From contig CAUFBM010000008.1 in the NCBI GenBank assembly GCA_959023295.1, positions 1-64,000 on the forward strand: 64,000 bases of DNA. Direction: 5' to 3'. The notes below the pieces were generated by a model. That model was not told where the DNA came from, made no database searches, and saw only the letters and a program-made list of their open reading frames with translations. The DNA is from an uncultured Collinsella sp. (GTDB lineage: Bacteria > Actinomycetota > Coriobacteriia > Coriobacteriales > Coriobacteriaceae). Of the stretch, positions 48,140 to 56,933 are shown piece by piece. The translations under genes and the position numbers were made by a program. Position 1 is the first letter of the stretch, and every line of letters starts with the position of its first letter.

Positions 48140-50047
48140 CTAGAGCTCCTTTTGCAGATAAAGGCCATGGTCATAAAATCCAAGATGGCGATAGTACTCG
48201 CGCGTGCCAATCGCGCTAATCACGTTGATACGCGCATAACCCGCATCCCGGGCAATCTCGCACGCACGCTCTACGAGCAAACGCCCCAACCCGTGATGTT
48301 GCGCCGCCTGGCCCTGATCGCCCACGCGCGCCGCCATGCCATACACGTGCACCTCGCGAATCATCGCCTCGTCCGGCGTCGTCGGCAACTCGTCCGCATG
48401 TGCGGCAACAAACGAATGGTCGGGCAGCGACAACCGCAAAAAGCCCGCGATCTTGCCCCGCGGCGTCACCCACTGCAAAAAGCGCTCGTGAGTCACCGGC
48501 GTCTCGTACGCCACTTCCTCATCAAGAGAAAGCTCATCCAAGTCGGCACCCGCGGTACTGATCTCGCGATAGCGAATCTCGCGCACCACTGTGCCTTCTC
48601 CACGAGCCGCCAAGCGATTCTCGACGAGCTGACGCAGGTTGGGCTTCTTGTTGCCCACCATGATGTCATCGGAGCTAAAGTCGCGGATCATGCGACTGAT
48701 GCGGCAGAACGCCGGCGTCACCACGATGTCATCGGCCAGTACATCGAGCAGCTCCTCCTCGGTATAGGGACGCCACTTGCCACGCTCATAGCAGCCCACC
48801 AGACGCGAGCCCTCGATGAGTGCACACGGATAGACTTTGACCTCGTCGGGCATAAAGGCCCCCTCGGTCACAAAGCGCTCGTAGTCGCGCTTGTCCCCTT
48901 CGGGCGTGGCGCCCAGCAAGTTGAGCATAAAATGCGCGTGAATCTTAAAGCCAAACAGGCGCGCAAGCGAAAACGCCCGCTCGATCTGCGCCACCGAAAT
49001 GCGCCGCTCGTTGATATCGAGCAGGTGCTGGTCGAGGCTCTGGATGCCCATCTGGATCTTGGTGCAGCCCAGGCGGCGGATAAGCGTGAGGGCCTTCGGC
49101 GTTACGGCATCGGGGCGCGTCTCGATAACGAGTCCCACCACGCGATGCTTCGCCGTCTCGTTGATGCGCTGTTGACGTTCAAGCTCCTCCATCGTTGCCG
49201 TCTGCCACTCGGCGACTTCGCCCCACGGCGTACCGGGGCCGTACAGACGACGCACCGCACGGTTGTAGCCGCCCACGGCAGCATCCACACGCCCCTGGTC
49301 GTCGGCAACGCCGGCAGCAAGCTCGACCTCGTCTGTCGCAATGCCGGCTGCCCGATAGCGCTCGCGACGCTCCGCTACCACCGGCGGCAGGGCATCGGCG
49401 GAAGCGTCATCGAGCAGGCGCCCCGCCTCGGCACGACTGATGCCCGGACGCGCCAACATGGGGTTTGCCGCCACGCCGGCGACGGCATCGTCATTGAGCG
49501 CACGGAAAAGCTCCGACATAAACCACGTCTGATACCCTTCCGGATAGTCGCTCCAGGTGCCACCGAGCACGATGAGCTCTATCTTATCGGTCGCATGCCC
49601 CATCTGCGAAAGCGCCGTCAAACGGGCGCTCACCTGCAGATATGGATCGAAGCAGTTTTGCTCTGCACGGGCGCACGCCGGCTCGGCGTGCAGATAGCTT
49701 TTGGGCATGCGCAGGTCGTTGGGGCAAAACAGGCAATCGCCCGAGCACGGCCACGGCTTGGTGATGACGGTAATGGTCGCTACGCCCGAAGCCGTGCGAC
49801 GAGGCTTCATGCGTAGCACCTGCAGCAGTTGACGCTCTAGCTCGGCGTCGACATTCCATACCGTCCAACGAGCCGGCTCCTCGCGCTTCACCCGCTGGTA
49901 AAACGGCAGCAGGCGACGCTTGGCCAGATCGCGCTTGTCGGCACCCTCACGGCGTGCCTCGGCATGTATCAGTTTGACGAGCGCTTTGTCGTCCACGGTC
50001 TCGCCGCGACGCAGAGCCTCGAGTATGTTCAAGATAATCTGTTCCAT
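48140..50047 (-). CDS. elp3: Bacterial Elp3 (radical SAM / GNAT tRNA-modifying enzyme)
   Basis: Elp3 homologue of 635 aa with a radical SAM domain and a C-terminal GNAT acetyltransferase domain. The cluster motif is CSGDCLFC with Cys101, Cys105 and Cys108; other family signatures are LGGTWSDYPEGYQTWFM, ETRPDAVTPKAL, GIQSLDQHLL, the HFMLNLLGATPEGDK stretch, VYPCALIEGSRL, and the tail GLGRLLVERACEIA with GFYDHGLY. In eukaryotes and archaea Elp3 makes the 5-carboxymethyl uridine modification at tRNA position 34; bacterial homologues are patchy in distribution. It starts at ATG 50047, where GGGGG lies rather close; a weak AA-rich alternative is not visible. Confidence 0.93.
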   Translation of the reverse strand: MEQIILNILEALRRGETVDDKALVKLIHAEARREGADKRDLAKRRLLPFYQRVKREEPARWTVWNVDAELERQLLQVLRMKPRRTASGVATITVITKPWPCSGDCLFCPNDLRMPKSYLHAEPACARAEQNCFDPYLQVSARLTALSQMGHATDKIELIVLGGTWSDYPEGYQTWFMSELFRALNDDAVAGVAANPMLARPGISRAEAGRLLDDASADALPPVVAERRERYRAAGIATDEVELAAGVADDQGRVDAAVGGYNRAVRRLYGPGTPWGEVAEWQTATMEELERQQRINETAKHRVVGLVIETRPDAVTPKALTLIRRLGCTKIQMGIQSLDQHLLDINERRISVAQIERAFSLARLFGFKIHAHFMLNLLGATPEGDKRDYERFVTEGAFMPDEVKVYPCALIEGSRLVGCYERGKWRPYTEEELLDVLADDIVVTPAFCRISRMIRDFSSDDIMVGNKKPNLRQLVENRLAARGEGTVVREIRYREISTAGADLDELSLDEEVAYETPVTHERFLQWVTPRGKIAGFLRLSLPDHSFVAAHADELPTTPDEAMIREVHVYGMAARVGDQGQAAQHHGLGRLLVERACEIARDAGYARINVISAIGTREYYRHLGFYDHGLYLQKEL

Positions 50048-50065
50048 GCCCCCATTGTAAAGGCA

Positions 50066-50099
50066 AAGGCGCCGAAGCCAATCTCGGCTTCGACGCCTT
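50066..50099 (-). terminator. Terminator of the XRE-DUF4097 operon
   Basis: AAGGCG...CGAAGCC pairs with GGCTTCG...CGCCTT (one mismatch) over a 6-nt loop, then TTTGCCTTT on the minus strand. It sits 47 nt past the DUF4097 stop and before the elp3 start. Confidence 0.65.
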
Positions 50100-50146
50100 C
50101 ACCAAACAGCGCGTCTATATCTTCGCCTAGGCTTTCGTCTGCCTCA

Positions 50147-51046
50147 CTACTCCGAATCAAACGACATGTCGCCCGAACCGACCTCAAAACGATACGTGGC
50201 AGACTTATCGCCGTTATCGAATTCAAGATTCAAAACGGTCTCGCCGTCGTAGCCAAGCGGAAGGAAATCGCTCTCGAAGTCGCCGCTGCCCAAGGTGAGG
50301 CTCGCCTTAAAGCCCGTCGAGTTCGGAACCGTCATCTCCACATCGCCCGAGCCCACGCTCACGTCCATCGACTTCGCGGGGGCCTGGTAGAGCTCGAACG
50401 TCACATCGCCCGAACCGACCTCGGCATTCAGGGTATCGGTCACGGTACCCGTAAACTCGACGTCTCCCGAGTCCAAAGTCAGGTTGAGGTCATGACACGC
50501 AATGCCCGCGACCGTCAGATCACCCGATCCCACATTCGCTGTGATGCCCACCATGTTATCGGCAACATCGCGCGGCAGTTCGACGGTAACCGTGCGGTCA
50601 ATGGCGCGCTCGTCATCGCAATCGAACTGGCGAATCTTGAGCGTAGAACCCTTGATTTCGGCCAGGTTCTGGGTTGCCGCATCGAAGGCAACGGTCCCCG
50701 TTGCCACGCGACCGCTTTCAATTACGCGCACTGGCCCGCCGGAGACGTGTTTGACCTCGACCGTGCCCGACGTCACGTCCAAATCAAGCGATGTGAACGC
50801 GTCGGCATCAAACGTTTCGCTCGAAAGCTGTTGAGGCCGAGCGGAATAGTTACCGCTATCCAAAAGATCGTCCTCGTCAAGCGCATCGTCCATACCAGAC
50901 AAGCCGGATACAACATCGTCGAGATCCCACGGGCCATCAAAATGAATCAATGTCCGCGAAACGCCAAAGACAAGCCCGACAATGAGCACAAACGCTCCGA
51001 TGCCAACACCCAGGCGTACCTTGGATTCATGCGAAAGCTTCATCAT
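50147..51046 (-). CDS. DUF4097-type membrane-anchored beta-helix protein
   Basis: A 299-aa protein with one N-terminal membrane helix (about 11-30) and an extracellular right-handed beta-helix-like domain. The repeated turns GSGDL, DSGDV, GSGDV, GSGDV, GSGDF and GSGDM, at 20-30 residue spacing, are the hallmark of DUF4097 (adhesin-like) proteins. These often accompany a regulator and are thought to sense envelope stress. The ATG at 51046 overlaps the stop of the upstream regulator gene (ATGA), and GAGGGTGA precedes it. Function is unknown. Confidence 0.85.
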   Translation of the reverse strand: MMKLSHESKVRLGVGIGAFVLIVGLVFGVSRTLIHFDGPWDLDDVVSGLSGMDDALDEDDLLDSGNYSARPQQLSSETFDADAFTSLDLDVTSGTVEVKHVSGGPVRVIESGRVATGTVAFDAATQNLAEIKGSTLKIRQFDCDDERAIDRTVTVELPRDVADNMVGITANVGSGDLTVAGIACHDLNLTLDSGDVEFTGTVTDTLNAEVGSGDVTFELYQAPAKSMDVSVGSGDVEMTVPNSTGFKASLTLGSGDFESDFLPLGYDGETVLNLEFDNGDKSATYRFEVGSGDMSFDSE

Positions 51047-51765
51047 TCGTCACCCTCTTTGGCACATGGCTCAGCGGTGGTCGTGGTAGCCACGTCAGCA
51101 TCGGGTTCCGCAGAAGCATCCTTCCCCTGGGCCTTGATCGCCACCGACGCCGGACCAACCTGAATATCCCCGCGCGCCCAATCACCATCGAGCGCACGCG
51201 CCACCCAGTGATAGATGGGAATCGTAAAGAAGATCAGCGCGGCAAAGGGGCCGGCACCAAACAGGAACATCAGCAAAAAGAACAGCAGCCAGCACACGGC
51301 CCAATACGGGAACGACTGGAACGGGCCCTTCACCGGAGTCGAGCCAACCGCGGTGCCACTCGTCGCCTGCGCCGTAGCGGCATTGGCGGCCTGCGCACTC
51401 CAGCTTGCCGCCTGCGCCGCCTTGGCTGCGGCATCACTTGCCTGCGTAGCTGCCTCCGTGGCGCGTGCCGCCGCCTCATGGGTGCGAGCACGCTCTGCCG
51501 CCTCGGCCTCGCGCTGACGGGCGCGGTCCTCGTTCTCAAACTCGATATCGTCCTCGATCTCGTCGCTCGGATTGAGCAGCTCGTCCAGGCTCACGCCATA
51601 GAGTTTGGCGAGCGAGATCAGGTTCTCGGTATCGGGCGAGCTCTCCGCGCGCTCCCATTTACTGACTGCCTGGCGCGACAGCCCCAGCTTTCGCGCCAGC
51701 CCTTCTTGGCTAAAACCCTTGCTGCGACGAAGGTCGGCGAGCCGCTGCGCAGTTTCTACATTCAT
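51043..51765 (-). CDS. Membrane-tethered XRE-family regulator
   Basis: A 240-aa protein. Residues 6-60 are an XRE/HTH_3 domain (LADLRRSKGFSQEGLARKL, LSRQAVSKWERAES). An acidic segment (IEDDIEFENED) leads into an Ala-rich coiled coil of about 65 residues, then two adjacent membrane helices (about 150-190) and an acidic tail. A DNA-binding domain joined to membrane helices implies a one-component regulator that senses the membrane or a partner there. AGGAGG precedes the ATG at 51765; the frame extends 83 codons upstream but with no site. It is cotranscribed with the DUF4097 gene. Confidence 0.85.
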   Translation of the reverse strand: MNVETAQRLADLRRSKGFSQEGLARKLGLSRQAVSKWERAESSPDTENLISLAKLYGVSLDELLNPSDEIEDDIEFENEDRARQREAEAAERARTHEAAARATEAATQASDAAAKAAQAASWSAQAANAATAQATSGTAVGSTPVKGPFQSFPYWAVCWLLFFLLMFLFGAGPFAALIFFTIPIYHWVARALDGDWARGDIQVGPASVAIKAQGKDASAEPDADVATTTTAEPCAKEGDE

Positions 51766-52032
51766 GGTTCCTCCTATGTGATGCCAGCCGTGCCGCCGGA
51801 CCGTTTTTGTTCTTAAGGCGCCTTGCACAGTTAAAAATCTATCCGCCACCGCCAAGAGCATGCCACCTATTCTAGTGAGATTTTTGACAACCGGCGGTTG
51901 CGGGCACATATGAGCTGCGGAAATGTGTCCAAACAAAGCAATGACCCGTAGCTTGGTTGTCCCCGTTGCGGCGTTAACGGTAGTATGGTCGTACTGTTTA
52001 TTCCGCACCGCCAACGGAGGGAGTCCCGCGCC

Positions 52033-52905
52033 GTGAACCGCGATTTCGCCTCATCGCTCATCCAGCTCAACAACACGTTCTATCGCGAGCACTCCGCCTC
52101 CTTCTCCGATACGCGCCAGGCCCCGTGGCCCGGCTGGGTACGCACCATGGACATCGCGCTCGGGCAGCTCGACGTCGCCACGATCGAGCATCCCGTCCGC
52201 GTCTTCGATCTCGCCTGCGGCAATATGCGATTCGAGAACTTTGCAGCCGGCGGCGCACTTGCCGCCAAGGGTGTCGACGGCGCAAACCCCTCGGCAGATG
52301 CCAGCTGCCCGTTTGAGTTCTATGGCGTCGACTCGTGCCAAGACCTGGCCATCGATGCACATGGCCACGCGCTTCGCATTCCCAACCTGCACTTCCAGGA
52401 ACTCGACGTGCTCGACGCCCTCATGAAGCTCAACCCCGCCGAAACACCCGACGTGCTTTTCGACGCCCCGCTCGCCGACATCTCGGTCTGCTTTGGCTTT
52501 ATGCACCACGTGCCGTCGTGCGAGTACCGCGTACGCGTGCTCGACGCCCTGGTGCGGCAGACGCGCCCGGGCGGCATCATCGCCATCAGCTTTTGGGAGT
52601 TTATGAACGATGAGCGCATGGCGCGCAAGGCCGTTCGAGCCGAAGCCCGTGCCGAGCTCACCCCGCCGTTTGAGGGTTACGATTCCGCGCAGTTTGAAGC
52701 CGGCGACCACCTCATTGGCTGGCAAAACGACCGCCACGCCTACCGCTATTGCCATCACTTTGACGATCAGCAGATCACCGACCTGGTGCGCGGCGTCCGT
52801 ACGTTCTACAAGAGCGGCGAGGTCCCCGTGCGTGAGCTTGAGCGCTTCCATGCCGACGGTCGTAGCGGCGAGCTCAACCGCTATGTGATTCTCAAGCGCC
52901 TGTAG
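52033..52905 (+). CDS. Class I SAM-dependent methyltransferase
   Basis: Class I methyltransferase (290 aa). The SAM-binding motif is VFDLACGNMRFE, the acidic residue lies in EFYGVDSCQDLA and a later motif in DISVCFGFMHHVPS, followed by RQTRPGGIIAISFWEF. No specific family could be recognised and the substrate is unknown. The start is GTG 52033, which lies 12 nt after GGAGGGAG, somewhat far; the frame could start further upstream but that extension has no homology-like content. It is followed by a short terminator and trmB. Confidence 0.82.
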   Translation: MNRDFASSLIQLNNTFYREHSASFSDTRQAPWPGWVRTMDIALGQLDVATIEHPVRVFDLACGNMRFENFAAGGALAAKGVDGANPSADASCPFEFYGVDSCQDLAIDAHGHALRIPNLHFQELDVLDALMKLNPAETPDVLFDAPLADISVCFGFMHHVPSCEYRVRVLDALVRQTRPGGIIAISFWEFMNDERMARKAVRAEARAELTPPFEGYDSAQFEAGDHLIGWQNDRHAYRYCHHFDDQQITDLVRGVRTFYKSGEVPVRELERFHADGRSGELNRYVILKRL

Positions 52906-52943
52906 GCATCGACGACTCGCCGCCGAGCCGCACCGCATCTTCC

Positions 52944-52967
52944 GGGCAAACTATGCCCGCCCTTTTT
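52944..52967 (+). terminator. Terminator after the methyltransferase gene
   Basis: GGGCA/TGCCC with a 5-nt loop, then GCCC and TTTTT. The stem is short, so termination may be partial. Confidence 0.5.
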
Positions 52968-53023
52968 CAATCCATTGACGGAACGTGCAGCTATGCGTTC
53001 CATACTTATGACCAAGGAGCCTC

Positions 53024-53863
53024 ATGGGAGCCGTCCACGTTCGCACGCCTAAGAACTTTGTGCTCGAGGAGCGCCTGGAACGCTACGCCGATGCGATTGA
53101 GACAAACCCCGAGGCTTATGCCGGAGATTGGCGCAAGGCCTGTGCGCCCGCAGGCAGCAAGCCCTTCGAGCACCTTCACCTGGATCTTGGCTGTGGCAAG
53201 GGAACGTACCTTGTAGAGCGCGCCCACCGCGAGCCCGATGCCCTCTTTATCGGCATGGACCAGGAGCCCATCTGCATCGCCTATGCCGCGCAGAAAATCT
53301 GCGAACAGGGGCTATCCAACGCACTCGTCCTGCCCCGAGGCACCGCATCGCTGCCACGGCTGTTTGCCGCAGGCGAGCTCGATGCCATCACCATTAACTT
53401 TCCCACGCCGCAGCCCAAGGCCAAGTACGCTAAAAAACGACTCGTCCATGTCGACCATCTGATGCTCTACCGCCCGCTCTTTGCAGCCGGCGCTACCGTC
53501 ACACTGCGCACCGATAGCAAGCCGTTGCGCGATTACGCCCTGGGACAGTTTGCCGCGGCCGGCTACGATACGCTTTGGGTAAGCGACGACGTCCGCCGCG
53601 ACCATCCCGAGCATCCCGAGACCGAGTACGAGCGCCGCACGCGCGAGATGGGTGCCGCCGTCTATGGCATTTGCGCTACGCCCGGCGCGGAACCCATCGA
53701 AGAGCAGCTCGCGGCGGGCCGCGCGCAGGAGCAAAGCCTTACCTGCTACCTGCCCGAAAACCTCGATGAGCTCACCTATGTACCCCTGGGCATGGAAGAA
53801 GCCGTCGAGAACTTTAGAAACCGTGCTCGCAAAGGCAAAAAACGCCTGCCGCAGGGGTCCTAG
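53024..53863 (+). CDS. trmB: tRNA (guanine-N7-)-methyltransferase TrmB
   Basis: TrmB (279 aa) methylates guanosine 46 in the tRNA variable loop, using SAM. It shows LDLGCGKGTYLVERA, FIGMDQEPICIAYA, INFPTPQPKAKYAKKRLVH (the family's WPKxxHxxRR-type active region, here diverged) and VTLRTDSKPLRDY. It is longer than the usual 210-240 aa by about 40 residues, split between a longer N-terminus and a C-terminal tail rich in basic residues (RNRARKGKKRL). AAGGAGCC precedes the ATG. The diverged active region leaves some room for a related methyltransferase. Confidence 0.87.
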   Translation: MGAVHVRTPKNFVLEERLERYADAIETNPEAYAGDWRKACAPAGSKPFEHLHLDLGCGKGTYLVERAHREPDALFIGMDQEPICIAYAAQKICEQGLSNALVLPRGTASLPRLFAAGELDAITINFPTPQPKAKYAKKRLVHVDHLMLYRPLFAAGATVTLRTDSKPLRDYALGQFAAAGYDTLWVSDDVRRDHPEHPETEYERRTREMGAAVYGICATPGAEPIEEQLAAGRAQEQSLTCYLPENLDELTYVPLGMEEAVENFRNRARKGKKRLPQGS

Positions 53864-53928
53864 GGGCTTCTGATGGTCGCGGCGTCGGCAAACAAGTGAA
53901 AATAGGCGCCAGCGAACGACCCTCAAAC

Positions 53929-54051
53929 CTAAGTGAGTAGACTTTTTTGCAATAGCCAAGCACAACCCGCATAACGAAAACTAAAACCGCAGGTAGAACC
54001 CTTGCGCAAAAGCCATGTGCTCGCGACATTGAAAAAAGTCTACTCACTTAG
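53929..54051. repeat. 20-bp perfect inverted repeat with structured 83-nt loop
   Basis: CTAAGTGAGTAGACTTTTTT at 53929-53948 is exactly complementary to 54032-54051. The loop pairs further: CAAT/ATTG, GCACA/TGTGC and CGCA/TGCG in nested order. It occupies much of the 309-bp gap between trmB and the DUF3516 helicase gene; the rest of the gap has no gene. The arms include T6 and A6 runs, so each arm could provide a terminator-type end in one direction. Confidence 0.8.
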
Positions 54052-54172
54052 CTGGCGACTGCACCAAACGGCTGGGCAGAACGCCCATTTCCTGCATTTT
54101 CTCGCGCGCTGGCACCCCACGCCGCTGCTACGCCATAATAGTTGGCGGACAATCGCGAGAGAAAGCAAACAC

Positions 54173-56854
54173 ATGACACAGACCACGACAGATACCGCCG
54201 CCAGTACCGTCTCCGGCGCCGGGGCCGCCAGCTCATTCTCGGGCGGCACGGGAACCGAAGCCGAGTTCGGCTCGCTCGGCGCGCTCTCCCCCACCTGGTG
54301 GGAGCCCGAGGACGGCAGTGAGCCCGAACCGTGGCTCACGCCCGATCAGGCCTTCGAACGCTTCTTTGAATGGACGAGCAGCCGCGGCATCGAGCTGTGG
54401 GGTCACCAAGAAGAGGCCCTCATGGACCTGGCCGCCGGCGATCACGTCATTTTGGGCACACCGACCGGATCGGGTAAATCGCTCGTCGCGCTGGGCATGC
54501 TCTTTATGGGCATGGCGCAGGGCAAGCGCTGCTATTACACGGCCCCCATCAAGGCCCTGGTCAGCGAAAAGTTCTTCGATCTGGTACAGGTACTCGGCCG
54601 CGATAACGTTGGCATGATCACCGGCGATACGCACATCAACACTAAGGCGCCCGTCATCTGCTGCACGGCCGAAATCCTTGCCAACGATGCACTGCGCGAG
54701 GGCGAGGGCGCCGACGTGGGCTGCGTGGCCATGGACGAGTTCCACTACTTTGCCGACCCCGACCGCGGCTGGGCATGGCAGGTGCCGCTGCTCACCCTGC
54801 CCCACACGCAGTTTATGCTCATGAGCGCCACGCTCGGCGATGTCACCGCGATCGCCGCCTCGCTCGAGGAACACACCGGCGCTGCTTGCGACTTGGTTGT
54901 CGACGCCCCGCGTCCTGTTCCGCTGAACTACGACTATGTGACGACCTCCCTCGAGGGCACCGTCGAGCTCGCTATGCGCCGCGGCGAGGCCCCGCTCTAT
55001 ATCGTGCACTTTAGCCAGGATGCCGCCCTTGCGACGGCACAGTCGCTCGCCAATTTTGGCATCGCCAGCAAGGAGCAGCGCGAGGCCATCAAAGAGGCGG
55101 CCAAGGGCACGAGCTTCTCGACGGCCTTTGGTAAGATTCTCAAACGCCTGCTTGGATGCGGCGTCGGCGTGCACCATGCTGGCATGTTGCCGCGCTATCG
55201 CCTGCTGGTCGAGCGCTTGGCGCAGCAGGGCCTGCTGCCCGTCATCTGCGGTACCGATACGCTCGGCGTCGGCATCAACGTGCCCATCCACACCGTGGTG
55301 CTCACCGCGCTCACCAAGTTCGACGGCTACAAGATGCGTCGCCTGCGCGCCCGTGAGTTCCATCAGATCGCTGGTCGCGCCGGCCGTTCGGGCTTCGATA
55401 CCGAGGGCATGGTCATCGCCGAGGCCCCGGAGCACGAGATCGAGAACGCTAAGCTCATGGCCAAGGCGGGCGACGACCCCAAGAAGCTCCGCAAGATTAA
55501 AAAGAAAAAGGCCCCCGAGGGCTTTGTCACCTGGAACAAGCAGACCTTTGAGCGCCTGATCGAGACGCAGCCCGAGACGCTCAAGCCGCGCCTTCGCATC
55601 ACACACTCCATGGTGATTAGCGTGGTCGAGCAGGGCGGCGATGCCCGAGCCCGCGTACACGACCTCATCGAAACGAGCCTGCAGACTCCCGAGGAAAAGG
55701 CCAAGCTCGAGGTTCGCGCCGACGAAATCTTCGCCACACTCATCGATTCCGGCGTTGTCGTTCGCACCGAGGTGCCGCCCGCGCCCGACGCTCCGGCTGA
55801 CGCCGCGCCGGACATCGACTACGCGCTGACGGTCGATCTGCCCGAGGACTTCGCACTCGATCAGCCGCTCTCGCCGTTCTTGCTTGCCGCGTTGGAGCTG
55901 CTCGACCCCGAGAGCGAGACCTATACCATGGATCTGATCTCAATGGTCGAGGCAACGCTCGAGGATCCCAAGCAGGTATTGCGCGCACAGGAGCGCGCCG
56001 CGCGCGACCGCGCGATGGCCGAAATGAAGGCTGACGGCGTCGATTATGAGGAACGCCTGGAGCGCATCCAGGATGTCACCTACGAAAAGCCGCTCGAGGA
56101 CTTGCTCGATGCCGCCTTCGACAAGTACTGCCAGGAAGTACCCTGGGCCAACGACTACCAGCTCTCTCCCAAGAGCGTCCTGCGCGATATGCTGGAAAGC
56201 GCGAGCGATTTTAAGGGCTATATCCAAAAGCTCGGCATCGCCCGCTCCGAGGGCATTTTGCTGCGTTACCTGGCAGAGGCCTACCGTTCACTCGACCGCA
56301 CCGTGCCCATCGAGAAGCGCGACGAGCGCCTGCGCGACATTATCTCGTGGCTGGGCTTTGTGGTGCGCTCGGTGGACTCGAGCCTGGTGGATGAGTGGGA
56401 GAACGCCGGCAACCCGACAGCCCTCGATGCTGCGCCGCCGCAGGGCATCGACGAGGTCGTGGCGGACCGTCGCGGCTGCACGCTATTGGTGCGCAACGCG
56501 CTCTTCCGCCGCGTGACCCTTGCCGCCCGCGAGCACGTTCGCGACCTGGGCGAGCTCGACGACGACTGGGGCATGAGCGAGATCCGCTGGCAAAAAGCAC
56601 TCGACGCTTACCACGAGCAGCACGAGGAAATCCTCACCGACGGAGATGCCCGCAGCGCCGCGATGTTTTCCATTGACGAGTCCGACGAGAAGACCGCGCA
56701 CATATGGCACGTGCACCAGATCTTTGCCGACGAGGATGGCGACCACGATTTTGGCATCATGGGCGATGTCGATCTGGACGCCACGCAAGACGGCGGCGAG
56801 GTCATCTTCAAAAACTACCGCGTCGGCTTTATCGAGGACCTGCTCGAGGACTAG
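54173..56854 (+). CDS. DEAD/DEAH helicase with DUF3516 (Ski2/Mtr4-like)
   Basis: SF2 helicase of 893 aa. Walker A is GTPTGSGKS (95-103), motif II is DEFH (about 187), SAT is LMSATLGD, and motif VI is HQIAGRAGRSG near 405. The C-terminal part (450-893) is the DUF3516 region seen in actinobacterial helicases related to Ski2/Mtr4 RNA helicases. Its role is probably in RNA metabolism, though not proven. I start at ATG 54173 (MTQTTTDTAA), where the weak AGAAAG lies; the frame extends another 57 codons upstream through sequence that includes the inverted repeat arm and lacks a good start. Confidence 0.88.
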   Translation: MTQTTTDTAASTVSGAGAASSFSGGTGTEAEFGSLGALSPTWWEPEDGSEPEPWLTPDQAFERFFEWTSSRGIELWGHQEEALMDLAAGDHVILGTPTGSGKSLVALGMLFMGMAQGKRCYYTAPIKALVSEKFFDLVQVLGRDNVGMITGDTHINTKAPVICCTAEILANDALREGEGADVGCVAMDEFHYFADPDRGWAWQVPLLTLPHTQFMLMSATLGDVTAIAASLEEHTGAACDLVVDAPRPVPLNYDYVTTSLEGTVELAMRRGEAPLYIVHFSQDAALATAQSLANFGIASKEQREAIKEAAKGTSFSTAFGKILKRLLGCGVGVHHAGMLPRYRLLVERLAQQGLLPVICGTDTLGVGINVPIHTVVLTALTKFDGYKMRRLRAREFHQIAGRAGRSGFDTEGMVIAEAPEHEIENAKLMAKAGDDPKKLRKIKKKKAPEGFVTWNKQTFERLIETQPETLKPRLRITHSMVISVVEQGGDARARVHDLIETSLQTPEEKAKLEVRADEIFATLIDSGVVVRTEVPPAPDAPADAAPDIDYALTVDLPEDFALDQPLSPFLLAALELLDPESETYTMDLISMVEATLEDPKQVLRAQERAARDRAMAEMKADGVDYEERLERIQDVTYEKPLEDLLDAAFDKYCQEVPWANDYQLSPKSVLRDMLESASDFKGYIQKLGIARSEGILLRYLAEAYRSLDRTVPIEKRDERLRDIISWLGFVVRSVDSSLVDEWENAGNPTALDAAPPQGIDEVVADRRGCTLLVRNALFRRVTLAAREHVRDLGELDDDWGMSEIRWQKALDAYHEQHEEILTDGDARSAAMFSIDESDEKTAHIWHVHQIFADEDGDHDFGIMGDVDLDATQDGGEVIFKNYRVGFIEDLLED

Positions 56855-56878
56855 CCGAACATGCTGGAACGAAACAAG

Positions 56879-56916
56879 CGGGGCCGTTGGCAATATCGCC
56901 AGCGGCCCCGTTTTTT
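56879..56916 (+). terminator. Terminator of the DUF3516 helicase gene
   Basis: CGGGGCCG and CGGCCCCG enclose TGGC/GCCA with a short loop, a stem of about 13 bp, followed by TTTTTT. Strong intrinsic terminator. Confidence 0.93.
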
Positions 56917-56933
56917 GCGCGATACGCTATCCC

